Assembly (NCBI RefSeq): GCF_001189245.1
Contig: NZ_LFIQ01000117.1
Location: 268,240-302,411 of the forward strand
Reading direction: 5' to 3'
Length of the DNA stretch: 34,172 nucleotides
From: Bradyrhizobium pachyrhizi
GTDB lineage: Bacteria > Pseudomonadota > Alphaproteobacteria > Rhizobiales > Xanthobacteraceae
Part shown: in pieces, positions 1 through 8,081 of the stretch
Numbering within the stretch: the first letter of the stretch is position 1
How the letters are laid out: the number at the start of each line of letters is the position of its first letter
Position numbers and translations under genes: made by a program
Notes under the pieces: model-generated
Told to the model about the DNA's origin: nothing
What the model saw: the letters and a program-made list of their open reading frames with translations, nothing else
The model's database searches: none

Positions 1-533
1 TCCTCGGGCTCGTTCCAGATTTCCCAGTATTTGATGCGGCCGGCGGCGCGCGCCACGGCCGCGCGCACCCAGTCATCCCATGACGCCAGGTCGGCCGGCG
101 GTGAGCTTGCGCCGGGCGTGAACGCCGGCGGCGCATCCTTCACCGACGCGGCCCAGCGCGGCGTATAGGCGAGATTGAGAACGATCTCGACGTGCTCGCG
201 CTCCGCCGCGGCAAGGATGGCGTCGAAGCGCGCCCAATTGTAGATGCCGGGCGCCGGATTGATCTGCGCCCAGTAGATCGCACCCCACAGCCGAACGCCG
301 TCGAATTTGAGCTCGGGCCAGGGCTGCGACTTTGGCTGTGACTGCCCGATCGCGTTGATCGTCATGCCGAAAAGCGTCGGAGGGATCACCGCGTTCACGC
401 GGCTCGCAGTCAGCGCATTGTTTGACGTCGAACTATTCCACTGCAGCGGCCATTTGTAGGCCAGCGGCAGCAGCGCGCTCAAAACCAGCGCAATCAATGC
501 CCTTTGGCCCCAATCCCTCACTCTGCCTGCCAT
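1..533 (-). CDS. Glycoside hydrolase, clan GH-A (GH39/PslG-like), 3' part outside window
   Basis: About 177 codons are visible from an ATG at 533; the frame stays open to the left edge, so the C-terminal part is missing. Residues about 10-26 form a hydrophobic signal or membrane anchor, followed by a periplasmic domain with motifs LFGMTIN, GVRLWGAIYWAQINP and finally YWEIWNEPE. The WNEP motif carries the acid/base Glu of clan GH-A enzymes (GH39, GH5). Its position next to an EPS locus recalls PslG, a GH39 enzyme that trims or releases polysaccharide in the periplasm. The role here is inferred: hydrolysis of the polymer made by the neighbouring genes. It is transcribed divergently from the GT4 gene at 651. 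The assignment to clan GH-A is fairly firm; the exact family and substrate are not. Confidence 0.8.
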   Translation of the reverse strand, partial: MAGRVRDWGQRALIALVLSALLPLAYKWPLQWNSSTSNNALTASRVNAVIPPTLFGMTINAIGQSQPKSQPWPELKFDGVRLWGAIYWAQINPAPGIYNWARFDAILAAAEREHVEIVLNLAYTPRWAASVKDAPPAFTPGASSPPADLASWDDWVRAAVARAAGRIKYWEIWNEPE

Positions 534-612
534 GTCCCTGTCTCGTCGCCGTCACATCGGTGCCGGGATTGCATAGTGGAAGCCGCGCATGTTAATGCCG
601 ATGTTAGTCGGA

Positions 613-641
613 TTGTGATGTTGTTAGGTCAATGGTATAGA
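613..641 (+). promoter_or_regulatory. Candidate sigma-70-type promoter of the GT4-algD operon
   Basis: TTGTGA at 613-618 and TATAGA at 636-641 are separated by 17 nt. Transcription would begin close to the ATG at 651, giving a very short or absent leader, which also argues against starts further upstream (504, 618). Three ATGTT(A/G) words at 589, 601 and 618 lie just before and within it. The call is by eye only. Confidence 0.3.
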
Positions 642-650
642 TCATCTCAG

Positions 651-1955
651 ATGTCGAGAGCTGAACCATCACCGCGGCGGATCCTGATCATCGTCGAGAA
701 CCTTCCGGTTCCTTTCGATCGCAGGGTGTGGTGCGAAGCAACGTCGCTGCGCAAGGCGGGCTATGAAGTTTCCGTGATCTGCCCGAAGGGGCGCGGCCAT
801 GACGAATCCTACGAATGCCTCGAGGGCATTCACATTTATCGCCATCCGATGCCGGTGGAAGCGCGTGGGATCGCCGCCTACCTGATCGAATATCCGGTCG
901 CGCTGTTCTGGGAGACGCTGCTCGCGATCAAGGTGGCGTGGAAGCACGGCTTCGACGTGATCCAGGGCTGCAATCCGCCCGACCTGATCTTCCTGATCGG
1001 CCTATTGTTCAAGCTCGGCGGCAAGCGCTTCGTGTTCGATCATCACGACGTCAATCCCGAGCTCTACGAAGCAAAATTCGGCCGCAGGGACTTCTTCTGG
1101 CAGCTGCTGCGGCTGGTCGAATATCTCACCTTCAAGACGGCGAGCATCTCGGTCGCGACCAACGAATCCTACCGCGAGATCGCGATCACGCGCGGCGGCA
1201 TGCCGGCCAACCGGGTTTTCGTGGTGCGATCCGGCCCCAATCTCGACCGGGTGCGCTCGCGGCCGGCCGATCCGGCCTGGCGCCGTGGCCGGCGCTACAG
1301 CGTCGGCTATGTCGGCGTGATCGGCCAGTCGGAAGGCATCGATCTCTTGCTGCAGTCGATCGGCCACATCGTGCACGATCTCGGCCGCACCGACATCCAG
1401 TTCAACATCGCCGGCACCGGGCCGCAGTGGAATGCGGTGGTCAAGCTCTGCGAGGAGATGCAGCTCTCCGACTACGTGAACTTCACCGGCGCCATCGCGG
1501 ATGAGGCGCTGTTCACGATGCTCTCTACCGCTGACGTCTGCGTCAATCCGGACCGCGTCACGCCGATGAACGACATCTCCACCATGAACAAGATCATGGA
1601 GTACATGGCGCTCGGACGGCCGATCGTTCAGTTCGACGTTCGCGAAGGCCGCCGCTCGGCGCTCGACGCCTCGCTCTATGCCGCGAAGAACGACCCGAAG
1701 GATTTCGCCAGCAAGATCATCGCGTTGATCGACGATCCGTCATTGCGGCAGACGATGGGGGCATTTGGCCGCAACCGCGTCGAGCGGGCCCTTTCGTGGA
1801 CGCATGAGGAGCCGAAGCTGCTCGCGGCCTATGAGGCGTTGTTCGCCGGGAAGGTCCCCGCGCAAAGCCGCGCACCGCGCGCGCATGCCCCCGCCGAGCG
1901 GCCGACCTCGCAACCTTCCAGCGCGAACGCAGCCGCCGGGCGGGCATCGTCTTGA
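651..1955 (+). CDS. Glycosyltransferase family 4 (GT-B fold)
   Basis: 434 aa. This cytoplasmic GT4 enzyme transfers a sugar from a nucleotide donor to the lipid-linked EPS repeat unit. The N-terminal acceptor domain has ILIIVENLPVPFDRRVW at about 11-27 and FDHHDVNPELYE near 129-140. The C-terminal donor domain has GYVGVIGQSEGIDLLL and the region MNKIMEYMALGRPIV near 355, which ends the E-x7-E-type donor site. The open frame extends to 504, but the ATG at 651 directly precedes the conserved beta strand and a candidate promoter ends at 641, so 651 is preferred; 618 is the alternative. It is followed after 78 nt by the AlgD-type dehydrogenase on the same strand. The C-terminal 30 residues are Ala/Pro/Ser-rich and probably disordered. 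Sugar specificity cannot be read from the sequence. Confidence 0.88.
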   Translation: MSRAEPSPRRILIIVENLPVPFDRRVWCEATSLRKAGYEVSVICPKGRGHDESYECLEGIHIYRHPMPVEARGIAAYLIEYPVALFWETLLAIKVAWKHGFDVIQGCNPPDLIFLIGLLFKLGGKRFVFDHHDVNPELYEAKFGRRDFFWQLLRLVEYLTFKTASISVATNESYREIAITRGGMPANRVFVVRSGPNLDRVRSRPADPAWRRGRRYSVGYVGVIGQSEGIDLLLQSIGHIVHDLGRTDIQFNIAGTGPQWNAVVKLCEEMQLSDYVNFTGAIADEALFTMLSTADVCVNPDRVTPMNDISTMNKIMEYMALGRPIVQFDVREGRRSALDASLYAAKNDPKDFASKIIALIDDPSLRQTMGAFGRNRVERALSWTHEEPKLLAAYEALFAGKVPAQSRAPRAHAPAERPTSQPSSANAAAGRASS

Positions 1956-2033
1956 ACGCGCAGCCGCCTCACTCAAGTCAAACGCGACGCGGCCGCGGCC
2001 ACGCGCACGTCCTGGATTGTTGAAGGTCGAAGC

Positions 2034-3344
2034 ATGAACGTCAGCATTTTCGGCCTCGGCTATGTCGGAACCGTTTGCGCCGCCTGCTTCACCGAGCTCG
2101 GCCACCAGATCATCGGCGTCGACAAGAGCGTTGCGAAGGTCGACCTGATCCGCGGAGGCAGATCGCCGGTCGTCGAGCCGGGCATCTCGGACAAGGTGGC
2201 GCGCGCGGTGGCAACCGGTCAGCTGACCGCGACCACCGACGCCACCGAAGCGATCGTCAACAGCGACATATCGATGGTCTGCGTCGGCACGCCCTCGTCC
2301 GGCAACGGCAACCTCGACCTGACCGCGATCCGACAGGTCGCGATCGAGATCGGCCGCGGACTGCGCGCCAAGAACGCGCCGCATACCGTGACGATCCGCT
2401 CCACCGTGCTGCCTGGCACCACCCGCGGCACCGTCGGCCCCCTGATCGAGGAAGCCTCCGGCAACAGGATCGGACGCGATTTCGACCTCGCCTTCAATCC
2501 CGAGTTCCTGCGCGAGGGCAGCGCCATTGCGGATTTCAACGCGCCGTCCAAGACCGTAGTCGGCGCTTTCAACCAGGAAACCGCCGACCGCGTCATGGCG
2601 CTCTACAAGGATCTGCCCGGCGCCAAGATCACGCCGCCGGTCGAGACCGCGGAACTGGTAAAATATGTCGACAACAGTTGGCATGCGCTCAAGGTCAGCT
2701 TTGCCAACGAGATCGGCACGATCGCGAAGACGCTCGGCATCGACGGGCGCGACGTCATGAACATCTTCATGCAGGACACGAGGCTCAACATCTCGCCGGC
2801 CTATTTGCGGCCGGGCTTTGCCTTCGGCGGCTCGTGCCTGCCCAAGGACGTCAAGGCGCTGAAACACCTTGCGCACAGCCGCGGGCTGTCGACGCCGGTG
2901 CTCGAGAGCATCCTGCCGAGCAATGACATGATCATGTCGCGCGGCGCCGACTGGATCCTGTCGCATGAGGGCCGCCGCATCGCGTTCCTCGGCATCAGCT
3001 TCAAGGCCGGCACCGACGATGTCCGCGACAGTCCCTTCGTGAGGCTGGTGAAGAGCCTGCGCGGCGAGCGGCGCGACATCCGGATCTACGACCCCAATGT
3101 GCAGCTGTCGCAACTGATCGGCGCCAACCGGGATTTCCTGATGCGCAATCCGGAGCTGGTCGGCCTGTTGAACGACGACGTGACGGCGACCATCGAATGG
3201 GCCGACATTATCGTGCTGACGACGGCCGATCCGCGCTTCGTTGCGGCGCTGACGGCGACCCGTCCCGACCAGGTCGTGCTCGAACTGTCGGAGATCGGAT
3301 TGCCCGAACAGGTGCGCGCCAAAGTGAGCGGCTTCCACTGGTAG
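2034..3344 (+). CDS. algD: GDP-mannose 6-dehydrogenase (AlgD-type nucleotide-sugar dehydrogenase)
   Basis: 436 aa, the same length as Pseudomonas AlgD. NAD-dependent four-electron oxidation of a nucleotide hexose to a hexuronate, most likely GDP-mannose to GDP-mannuronate. The Rossmann motif GLGYVG is at 7-12, NPEFLRE with Glu157 at 155-161, Lys210 lies in ELVKY, FANEIG is at 223-228, and the catalytic Cys268 is in YLRPGFAFGGSCLPKD. These residue numbers coincide with those I recall for AlgD. The ending with SGFHW also resembles AlgD. UDP-glucose dehydrogenases of the Ugd/KfiD type are usually shorter or differ around the Cys motif, but UDP-glucose as substrate cannot be excluded. GAAGG about 10 nt before the ATG is the likely ribosome site. 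It lies between GT4 and a methyltransferase in the plus-strand operon. Confidence 0.85.
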   Translation: MNVSIFGLGYVGTVCAACFTELGHQIIGVDKSVAKVDLIRGGRSPVVEPGISDKVARAVATGQLTATTDATEAIVNSDISMVCVGTPSSGNGNLDLTAIRQVAIEIGRGLRAKNAPHTVTIRSTVLPGTTRGTVGPLIEEASGNRIGRDFDLAFNPEFLREGSAIADFNAPSKTVVGAFNQETADRVMALYKDLPGAKITPPVETAELVKYVDNSWHALKVSFANEIGTIAKTLGIDGRDVMNIFMQDTRLNISPAYLRPGFAFGGSCLPKDVKALKHLAHSRGLSTPVLESILPSNDMIMSRGADWILSHEGRRIAFLGISFKAGTDDVRDSPFVRLVKSLRGERRDIRIYDPNVQLSQLIGANRDFLMRNPELVGLLNDDVTATIEWADIIVLTTADPRFVAALTATRPDQVVLELSEIGLPEQVRAKVSGFHW

Positions 3345-3352
3345 GGAATATC

Positions 3353-4072
3353 ATGGCCACCATGGGCCAGACCCGCGAGCGACCCGAAATCCGCTTTCAC
3401 GACGAGATTTCGTCGGGGTGGGAGATGCTGCATCAGAGCCGCACCTTCAAGGCACGGACGGCCGCGATGTTCGGCCTGCTCGGGAACGCGGACCTCAACG
3501 GACAGCGCTGGCTCGACGCCGGTTGCGGCACCGGAACGCTGTCCCGCCTGCTCGCCGCACGCGGCTGCGACGTCACCGGCGTCGACGCATCATCCGAGAT
3601 GATTGCGGCGGCTCGCGGCCACAGCGCCGACGGCACGCTCGCCGGGCGGCTCACATTCCAGCAGATCCCGACCATCGCAAGCCTGCCGTTTCCCGATCGA
3701 TCCTTCGACGGCGCGCTGTGCGCGAGCGTGCTGGAATATGTTCCCGACGTGGCGCAGTGCCTCGCCGAGATGCATCGCGTGCTCATGCCCGGGGGGCGGT
3801 TGCTGCTCTCGATCCCCAACCGCGGATCGCTGCTGCGACGGAGCTACAAGCTCGCGCATGCGGCCTCTTCACGCGTGTCGGCGCGGCCGCTGTTTCGCTA
3901 TCTCGCATTCTCCAGATTCGACACCTCGCCGGCGGCCATGCAGGGTCTGCTCCGACAACATGGCCTCACGATGCTGGGGAGCAGCTTTGCCGGCTCCCCG
4001 CTGCCGCCGGCACTCGATCGCCAGCCCGCAGTGGGCACGCTGATCAACATCCTGGCCCGGCGCGACGACTGA
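3353..4072 (+). CDS. Class I SAM-dependent methyltransferase
   Basis: 239 aa. Motif I WLDAGCGTGTLSRLLA lies near 51-66, the acidic residue ending beta 2 is in VTGVDAS, and LPFPDRSFDGALCASVLEYV is the usual Methyltransf_11 motif II/post-II region. It probably O-methylates a sugar of the EPS repeat unit or a nucleotide-sugar or lipid-linked precursor; this is inferred from context. The open frame reaches back to 3197 inside algD, but the ATG at 3353 follows AGGGA with good spacing just after the algD stop, so it is chosen. Last gene of the plus operon; it converges, with 20 nt between stops, on the methyltransferase at 4093. Confidence 0.85.
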   Translation: MATMGQTRERPEIRFHDEISSGWEMLHQSRTFKARTAAMFGLLGNADLNGQRWLDAGCGTGTLSRLLAARGCDVTGVDASSEMIAAARGHSADGTLAGRLTFQQIPTIASLPFPDRSFDGALCASVLEYVPDVAQCLAEMHRVLMPGGRLLLSIPNRGSLLRRSYKLAHAASSRVSARPLFRYLAFSRFDTSPAAMQGLLRQHGLTMLGSSFAGSPLPPALDRQPAVGTLINILARRDD

Positions 4073-4092
4073 CGTGCAGGCGGATAGCTGTC

Positions 4093-4764
4093 TCACGCCT
4101 TGATCGCCATCAGCGATTTGGTCATGCCAAGATAGCGTTCGCGATAGATCTTCGCGTCCGGAAACGTTTCGGTCATCTCGCGCCAGTCGAACAGATGCCA
4201 GTCGGGCGCGGTGCGCTTGAACCAGAAGCGATTGAACCGCTCGATCAGCGCGATCTGCAGCCGCCTCGGCAGCAGGACGATGATGCCCGGCAGCCAGGTA
4301 TGGCTTTCGATCGGAAAGTACCGGTACGGCGTCTGCACGTAGAAGGACTTTGCGACCCGCGAGATCTCGCCCGCAAAACGGTTCTGATGCTCGCGCGCGA
4401 TGCTCTGAAACGCCGCTCCGTCCTCGATCGTGACGACATCCTGCTTCGGCCCGGTGACATGCTCGATCACCGACGAGCAGAAGCAGAAGTCGAACGCCTG
4501 ATCGTCGAACGGCAAGCGCTCGGTCTCCCGCAGCAGGACCGTCTTGAAGCCGAAGCGCTCGCGCGCGGCCTTGAGATCGTCGGTCGAGATGTCGCAGACC
4601 GTGATGTCGGTATGGCGCGGCAGGATCGCGCGAATGTGCCGGCCGGTGCCGCCGCCAAGATCGAGGATTTTCGCATCGAGCGGCAGGTTTACGGTGCGGA
4701 CGAGGAATTCGCCGCGCCGCTGGCGCGCTGCATTGGAAAATCGGGCTTGAATCGCACCCAGCAA
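4093..4764 (-). CDS. Class I SAM-dependent methyltransferase
   Basis: 223 aa. Motif I KILDLGGGTGRHIRAI is near 32-47, VCDIS follows, and LPFDDQAFDFCFCSSVIEHV is the post-motif region. An insertion after EHVTGPKQ and the sequence HTWLPGIIVLLPRR suggest the subgroup seen in polysaccharide loci. The start is TTG, supported by AGGAG seven nt upstream; no better ATG is available in frame. Last gene of the long minus-strand EPS string, 85 nt after the previous methyltransferase. Cytoplasmic. Substrate unknown; sugar O-methylation is the contextual inference. Confidence 0.82.
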   Translation of the reverse strand: MLGAIQARFSNAARQRRGEFLVRTVNLPLDAKILDLGGGTGRHIRAILPRHTDITVCDISTDDLKAARERFGFKTVLLRETERLPFDDQAFDFCFCSSVIEHVTGPKQDVVTIEDGAAFQSIAREHQNRFAGEISRVAKSFYVQTPYRYFPIESHTWLPGIIVLLPRRLQIALIERFNRFWFKRTAPDWHLFDWREMTETFPDAKIYRERYLGMTKSLMAIKA

Positions 4765-4849
4765 GGTCAGTCTCCTGCTACCGGTCGGTTCGCTCTAGCA
4801 CGGCATGCGCGATCCCTCACGCTACGATGCATCGATTTTCTTGTCGCGC

Positions 4850-5476
4850 TCACTTGATGGCCTCGAAGAAGATCGACTCGTCCGGCCGGTTGTCGAGCCG
4901 GTCGATGTCGGGACAGACGCCCTCGCGATAGGCACGGGTGTGGGTTTGCGAACAGCCGGCGTCGCGGAACAGCGCGGCGAGCGAGGCGCGGGTAAAGCCC
5001 CAGTGATGCGCGAAGGCGGCCTCCTTGCGGCGATCGATCTCGAATACGCCCTTGAGGAAAGCCTGCGGCGCCGCCGGATCGTAGAGCGCGACGATCCGCT
5101 CCATGTCGGGGACGACGATGCGACATACCCCGCCAGGCGCCAGCACCCGCGCGATCTCGCGCGCCAGCCGCTCGATCTCGTCGGGAAACAGGTGCTCGAA
5201 GACGTGCGCGCTGAACACCGCCGAGAGGCTGCCGTCCGTGAACGGCAGCGGCCTGGTCAGGTTCATGTGGCGGAGCCCGGCAAACTTGCCCTGGCGATGC
5301 TCGGCATAGCGGGCATCGCTGAGGAGGCCAGCGAGATGCAGCGATTTCGCCGCGAACGGAATCCGCGCGATCCACAGGTGCATCGTGATGTCGGTATTGA
5401 TCCAGCCCGCGATGCCGCAATTGAAGGCGCCGATATGCAGCTTTTCGAGCGAGCCGCCGCGCGCGTCGCCGGTCAT
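4850..5476 (-). CDS. SAM-dependent methyltransferase (Methyltransf_11-like)
   Basis: 208 aa. It begins KLHIGAFNCGIAGWINTDI, the pattern of methyltransferases acting in surface-polysaccharide loci, where the canonical Gly-rich motif I is reduced to IGAFNCGI. LPFTDGSLSAVFSAHVFEHL and ARVLAPGGVCRIVVPDMERIV follow, typical of the Methyltransf_11 second half. The frame is open to 5683, but the ATG at 5476 overlaps the flippase stop as ATGA (5473-5476), which indicates translational coupling and fixes the start. The weak motif I leaves open reduced or altered SAM binding. Probably modifies an EPS sugar; substrate not readable. Confidence 0.78.
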   Translation of the reverse strand: MTGDARGGSLEKLHIGAFNCGIAGWINTDITMHLWIARIPFAAKSLHLAGLLSDARYAEHRQGKFAGLRHMNLTRPLPFTDGSLSAVFSAHVFEHLFPDEIERLAREIARVLAPGGVCRIVVPDMERIVALYDPAAPQAFLKGVFEIDRRKEAAFAHHWGFTRASLAALFRDAGCSQTHTRAYREGVCPDIDRLDNRPDESIFFEAIK

Positions 5477-6792
5477 GTCCGCTCCCGCGCCGAATTGGTC
5501 AACACAACCGTGATCACCGACGCCGCGCTGGAGGCCACCATCGCCGCGATCGCGCCCATCACCTGCCAGGCCTCGGCCGCGAATGGCAGGACGCAGCACA
5601 ACGCGACGAGGCCGGCAATCCGGCTCAGCATGAATCGCTGCGGCTTGCCGGTCGCAAACAGCGGCAGCGCGAGGCCGAGCCACACCGCGTCGAGCGCCAT
5701 CGCAGCTCCCATCAAGGTGAGGCTGCCGGTGCCGATCTCATAGCTCTGTCCGTGGATGACAAGCGCGAGAATGCGCTGCCCGAGCAGCACGACCACCGCG
5801 CCATAGGCGGCGGCGATCGACCCGAGCAGCAGGGCATTTTCGCGCGCGGCAGCGGCGACACCGCTGCGCCGGCCGACGCGCAGTTCGGCCGCGATTTCCG
5901 GCAGGCGAACCGAGAACATCGTCGCGCAGAACTGGCTGAGCGGTGCGAACACCAACAGCAGGATCCGCAGCGACGCGCTCGCGTCCAGCCCGATCAGGAA
6001 GCCGCACACCGGGATCAGCCCGATGCTGCCGATCCAGTAGGTGAGCGAGGTCGCGACGAACCAGCGCCCGTTCCGAAACAGCCGCCGCAGCGAGCCGCGG
6101 AAGATTCTGGCTTGCGGCCAGGCCAGCTCGCTGGTGTGGGCCGGCAGCAGGCTGCCGGCGAGCGCGGCCGAGATCGCGATGCACGCCATCGCCGCGGCGG
6201 CGCCGGTGAGCTTGAGGGCGATCATCAGCCCGGCCGAGACGACCAGCGCCACGCAATAGGTCAGCGAGGACACCAGCGCGCGCGGCAGTCTACCGTCGAG
6301 ATAGCAGATCCGACGGAACATGCTCTGCAGCCGAACCGCCGGGATCGCAAGCCCGGTTGCGATCACGAGCCCGCCGGCGTCCCCTCCGACGGCGACGATC
6401 ATAAGGCCCGCACTCACCAGCAGCAGGCCGAGCGCACCCGCGACGAGCAGCGACGACAGATAGAGGCCGAGCCGCAGTTGCGGCCATAGGGATTTCGGGA
6501 TCCGGTGCGCAGTCGCCGGCAAGCCGTCGTCGAACAGACCGCGCAGAAACACCGCCTCGATCAGGATCGAGAGCGACCAGGCGACGCTGAACCTGCCGAA
6601 GGAATTGATATCGAGCACATTGGCGAGCACGATCGTCAGCACGAAGGCGGAGCCGCTCAGCAGCGCCTGATCGATCAGGCCGAGCGCGACATTGCCCCCG
6701 GCGCGCCGCAGCCGGCGGAGCAATCCGCTCACGGCACCGGCGACCCGGGTCTGAGCCGCCACCCGGTCCAGCCTGTCGGTCAACGCACTCAC
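5473..6792 (-). CDS. Wzx-type polysaccharide flippase (MOP superfamily)
   Basis: 439 aa with about 12 hydrophobic segments, beginning with NVALGLIDQALLSGSAFVLT near 34-53, the usual first helix of polysaccharide_synt/Wzx proteins. The inner-membrane protein would flip the undecaprenyl-diphosphate-linked repeat unit to the periplasm. Both gene junctions are ATGA overlaps (6789-6792 with the upstream polymerase, 5473-5476 with the downstream methyltransferase), so its translation is likely coupled to both. It is the only flippase seen in the window. A Wzx assignment is supported by topology and context; there is no catalytic motif to check. Confidence 0.82.
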   Translation of the reverse strand: MSALTDRLDRVAAQTRVAGAVSGLLRRLRRAGGNVALGLIDQALLSGSAFVLTIVLANVLDINSFGRFSVAWSLSILIEAVFLRGLFDDGLPATAHRIPKSLWPQLRLGLYLSSLLVAGALGLLLVSAGLMIVAVGGDAGGLVIATGLAIPAVRLQSMFRRICYLDGRLPRALVSSLTYCVALVVSAGLMIALKLTGAAAAMACIAISAALAGSLLPAHTSELAWPQARIFRGSLRRLFRNGRWFVATSLTYWIGSIGLIPVCGFLIGLDASASLRILLLVFAPLSQFCATMFSVRLPEIAAELRVGRRSGVAAAARENALLLGSIAAAYGAVVVLLGQRILALVIHGQSYEIGTGSLTLMGAAMALDAVWLGLALPLFATGKPQRFMLSRIAGLVALCCVLPFAAEAWQVMGAIAAMVASSAASVITVVLTNSARERT

Positions 6793-8081
6793 GCCTCACT
6801 CACCCGCAATCTGTTGAAAGTCCGCCGCGGCGCCATTTGCAGCCTGGCCTCCGGGCCGAAATAGCACCAGAACACCAGCACGCAGCCGAAATAGTTGTGC
6901 AGCAGCTGGCTGGAGTCATTGGCCGACGCGATCACGACGAACAGCAGCATCGCGAATGGTGCCAGCCAGTACATCCCTGTCCGCTCGAACGCAAAGACGA
7001 TCGTGTTCCACAACGCGCGCGCCAGCAGCAGCATATAGAGCGCACCGCCGAGCAGGCCGAACTGGAGAAAGGCGTCGAGATAGGAGTTCTCGAACGAGCC
7101 GAACTCGGTGTTCCACGGAGCCATGCTCGTCAACTCGTTCACCGGCGAGTTCGGCAGTTCGTTGAAGAATCCCGAAAACCCGTAGCCGAGCCAAGGGTGC
7201 TGCCAGAAGAAGTGCGGCCAGACCGACCAGAGGAACGAGCGGCCGGTCAGGTTTCCGCTGCGGCCGACCAGCCCATACAACTCGTCGCTCGGCAGGGCGA
7301 ACACGACGAGCGCAACAAGAGCAAGGCCAAGCCAGTAGATCGAGGCAGCCCCCCTGTGCCCGAGCACCACGAGCACGAGCCCGAAGGTCACGGCAAGCGC
7401 CGTCAACATGCTGATCAGCGGACCTGCGGCGCCGGCCGCGGCGAGCGCAAACAGATGACATCCCATCAGCAGCAGCGTCCAGCCGAACTGGCGCCGCGGT
7501 CCTGCCAGCATGCGCACGAAGCAGATCAGCACCATGAGACCGAAGAAAGCGCCCGCGAGGTTCTTGTGGCCGAACACGCCGGCATAGGCCTGGGTTCCGA
7601 GCACCGTCGGCCGGTGCAGCGGGTCGTAATCCCATTGCGAGCCGATCACCGGAAACAGCAGGACGTGAACGATCAGCACCACGATCCCGATCCGGAACAG
7701 CGTATCGACGAGGCGATCGACCGGGCAGCTGATCACGACCCATGCCGAGAACATCGTGGTCAGGACATACATCGCGAACTTGATCGACGAGCCGGCGGGG
7801 TCGGCGCTCAGCGCCAGTGATACCAGAGCGAAGGCGATGAACGTCAGATAGAGATGCGACTGCAGCATCAGCAGGCCGAAGCGATTCCGATCGATCGCAA
7901 TGTGCAGCATCAAGAGGATGTAGAGCAGCAGCCATGCGCCGCGGAACAGCGTGGATTCCCCGGCCCTTTCCGCGAACGAGATGCCCTCGATGAAATTGAA
8001 CAGGAAATAGATGCAGCCGAGCACCATGACCAGATAGGCGTGCAGAAAGAGATCGGTTCGCAGCCACCATCTGCCGATCAT
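6789..8081 (-). CDS. O-antigen polymerase/ligase-like membrane protein (Wzy candidate)
   Basis: 430 aa, about 10-12 membrane segments. The signature of the Wzy_C/WaaL fold is visible: GHKNLAGAFFGLMVLI (the NxxA element after the fifth or so helix), then LVGRSGNLTGRSFLW and HPWLGYGFSGFFNE, followed by FENSYLDAFLQFGLLG, where the HN-type loop is replaced by ENSYLD. It would polymerise repeat units in the periplasm. The start at ATG 8081 overlaps the GT4 stop (8078-8081 ATGA), and its own stop overlaps the flippase start. The open frame reaches 8249, but that extension lies inside the GT4 gene. One of three polymerase-like proteins in this locus. Confidence 0.82.
   Translation of the reverse strand: MIGRWWLRTDLFLHAYLVMVLGCIYFLFNFIEGISFAERAGESTLFRGAWLLLYILLMLHIAIDRNRFGLLMLQSHLYLTFIAFALVSLALSADPAGSSIKFAMYVLTTMFSAWVVISCPVDRLVDTLFRIGIVVLIVHVLLFPVIGSQWDYDPLHRPTVLGTQAYAGVFGHKNLAGAFFGLMVLICFVRMLAGPRRQFGWTLLLMGCHLFALAAAGAAGPLISMLTALAVTFGLVLVVLGHRGAASIYWLGLALVALVVFALPSDELYGLVGRSGNLTGRSFLWSVWPHFFWQHPWLGYGFSGFFNELPNSPVNELTSMAPWNTEFGSFENSYLDAFLQFGLLGGALYMLLLARALWNTIVFAFERTGMYWLAPFAMLLFVVIASANDSSQLLHNYFGCVLVFWCYFGPEARLQMAPRRTFNRLRVSEA

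Noticed and set aside
1740..3338. Long minus-strand open frame (532 codons) opposite algD
   Set aside because: Antisense shadow of a GC-rich gene; composition is Arg/Asp/His-rich without a recognisable fold, while the plus strand encodes an unambiguous AlgD-type enzyme.
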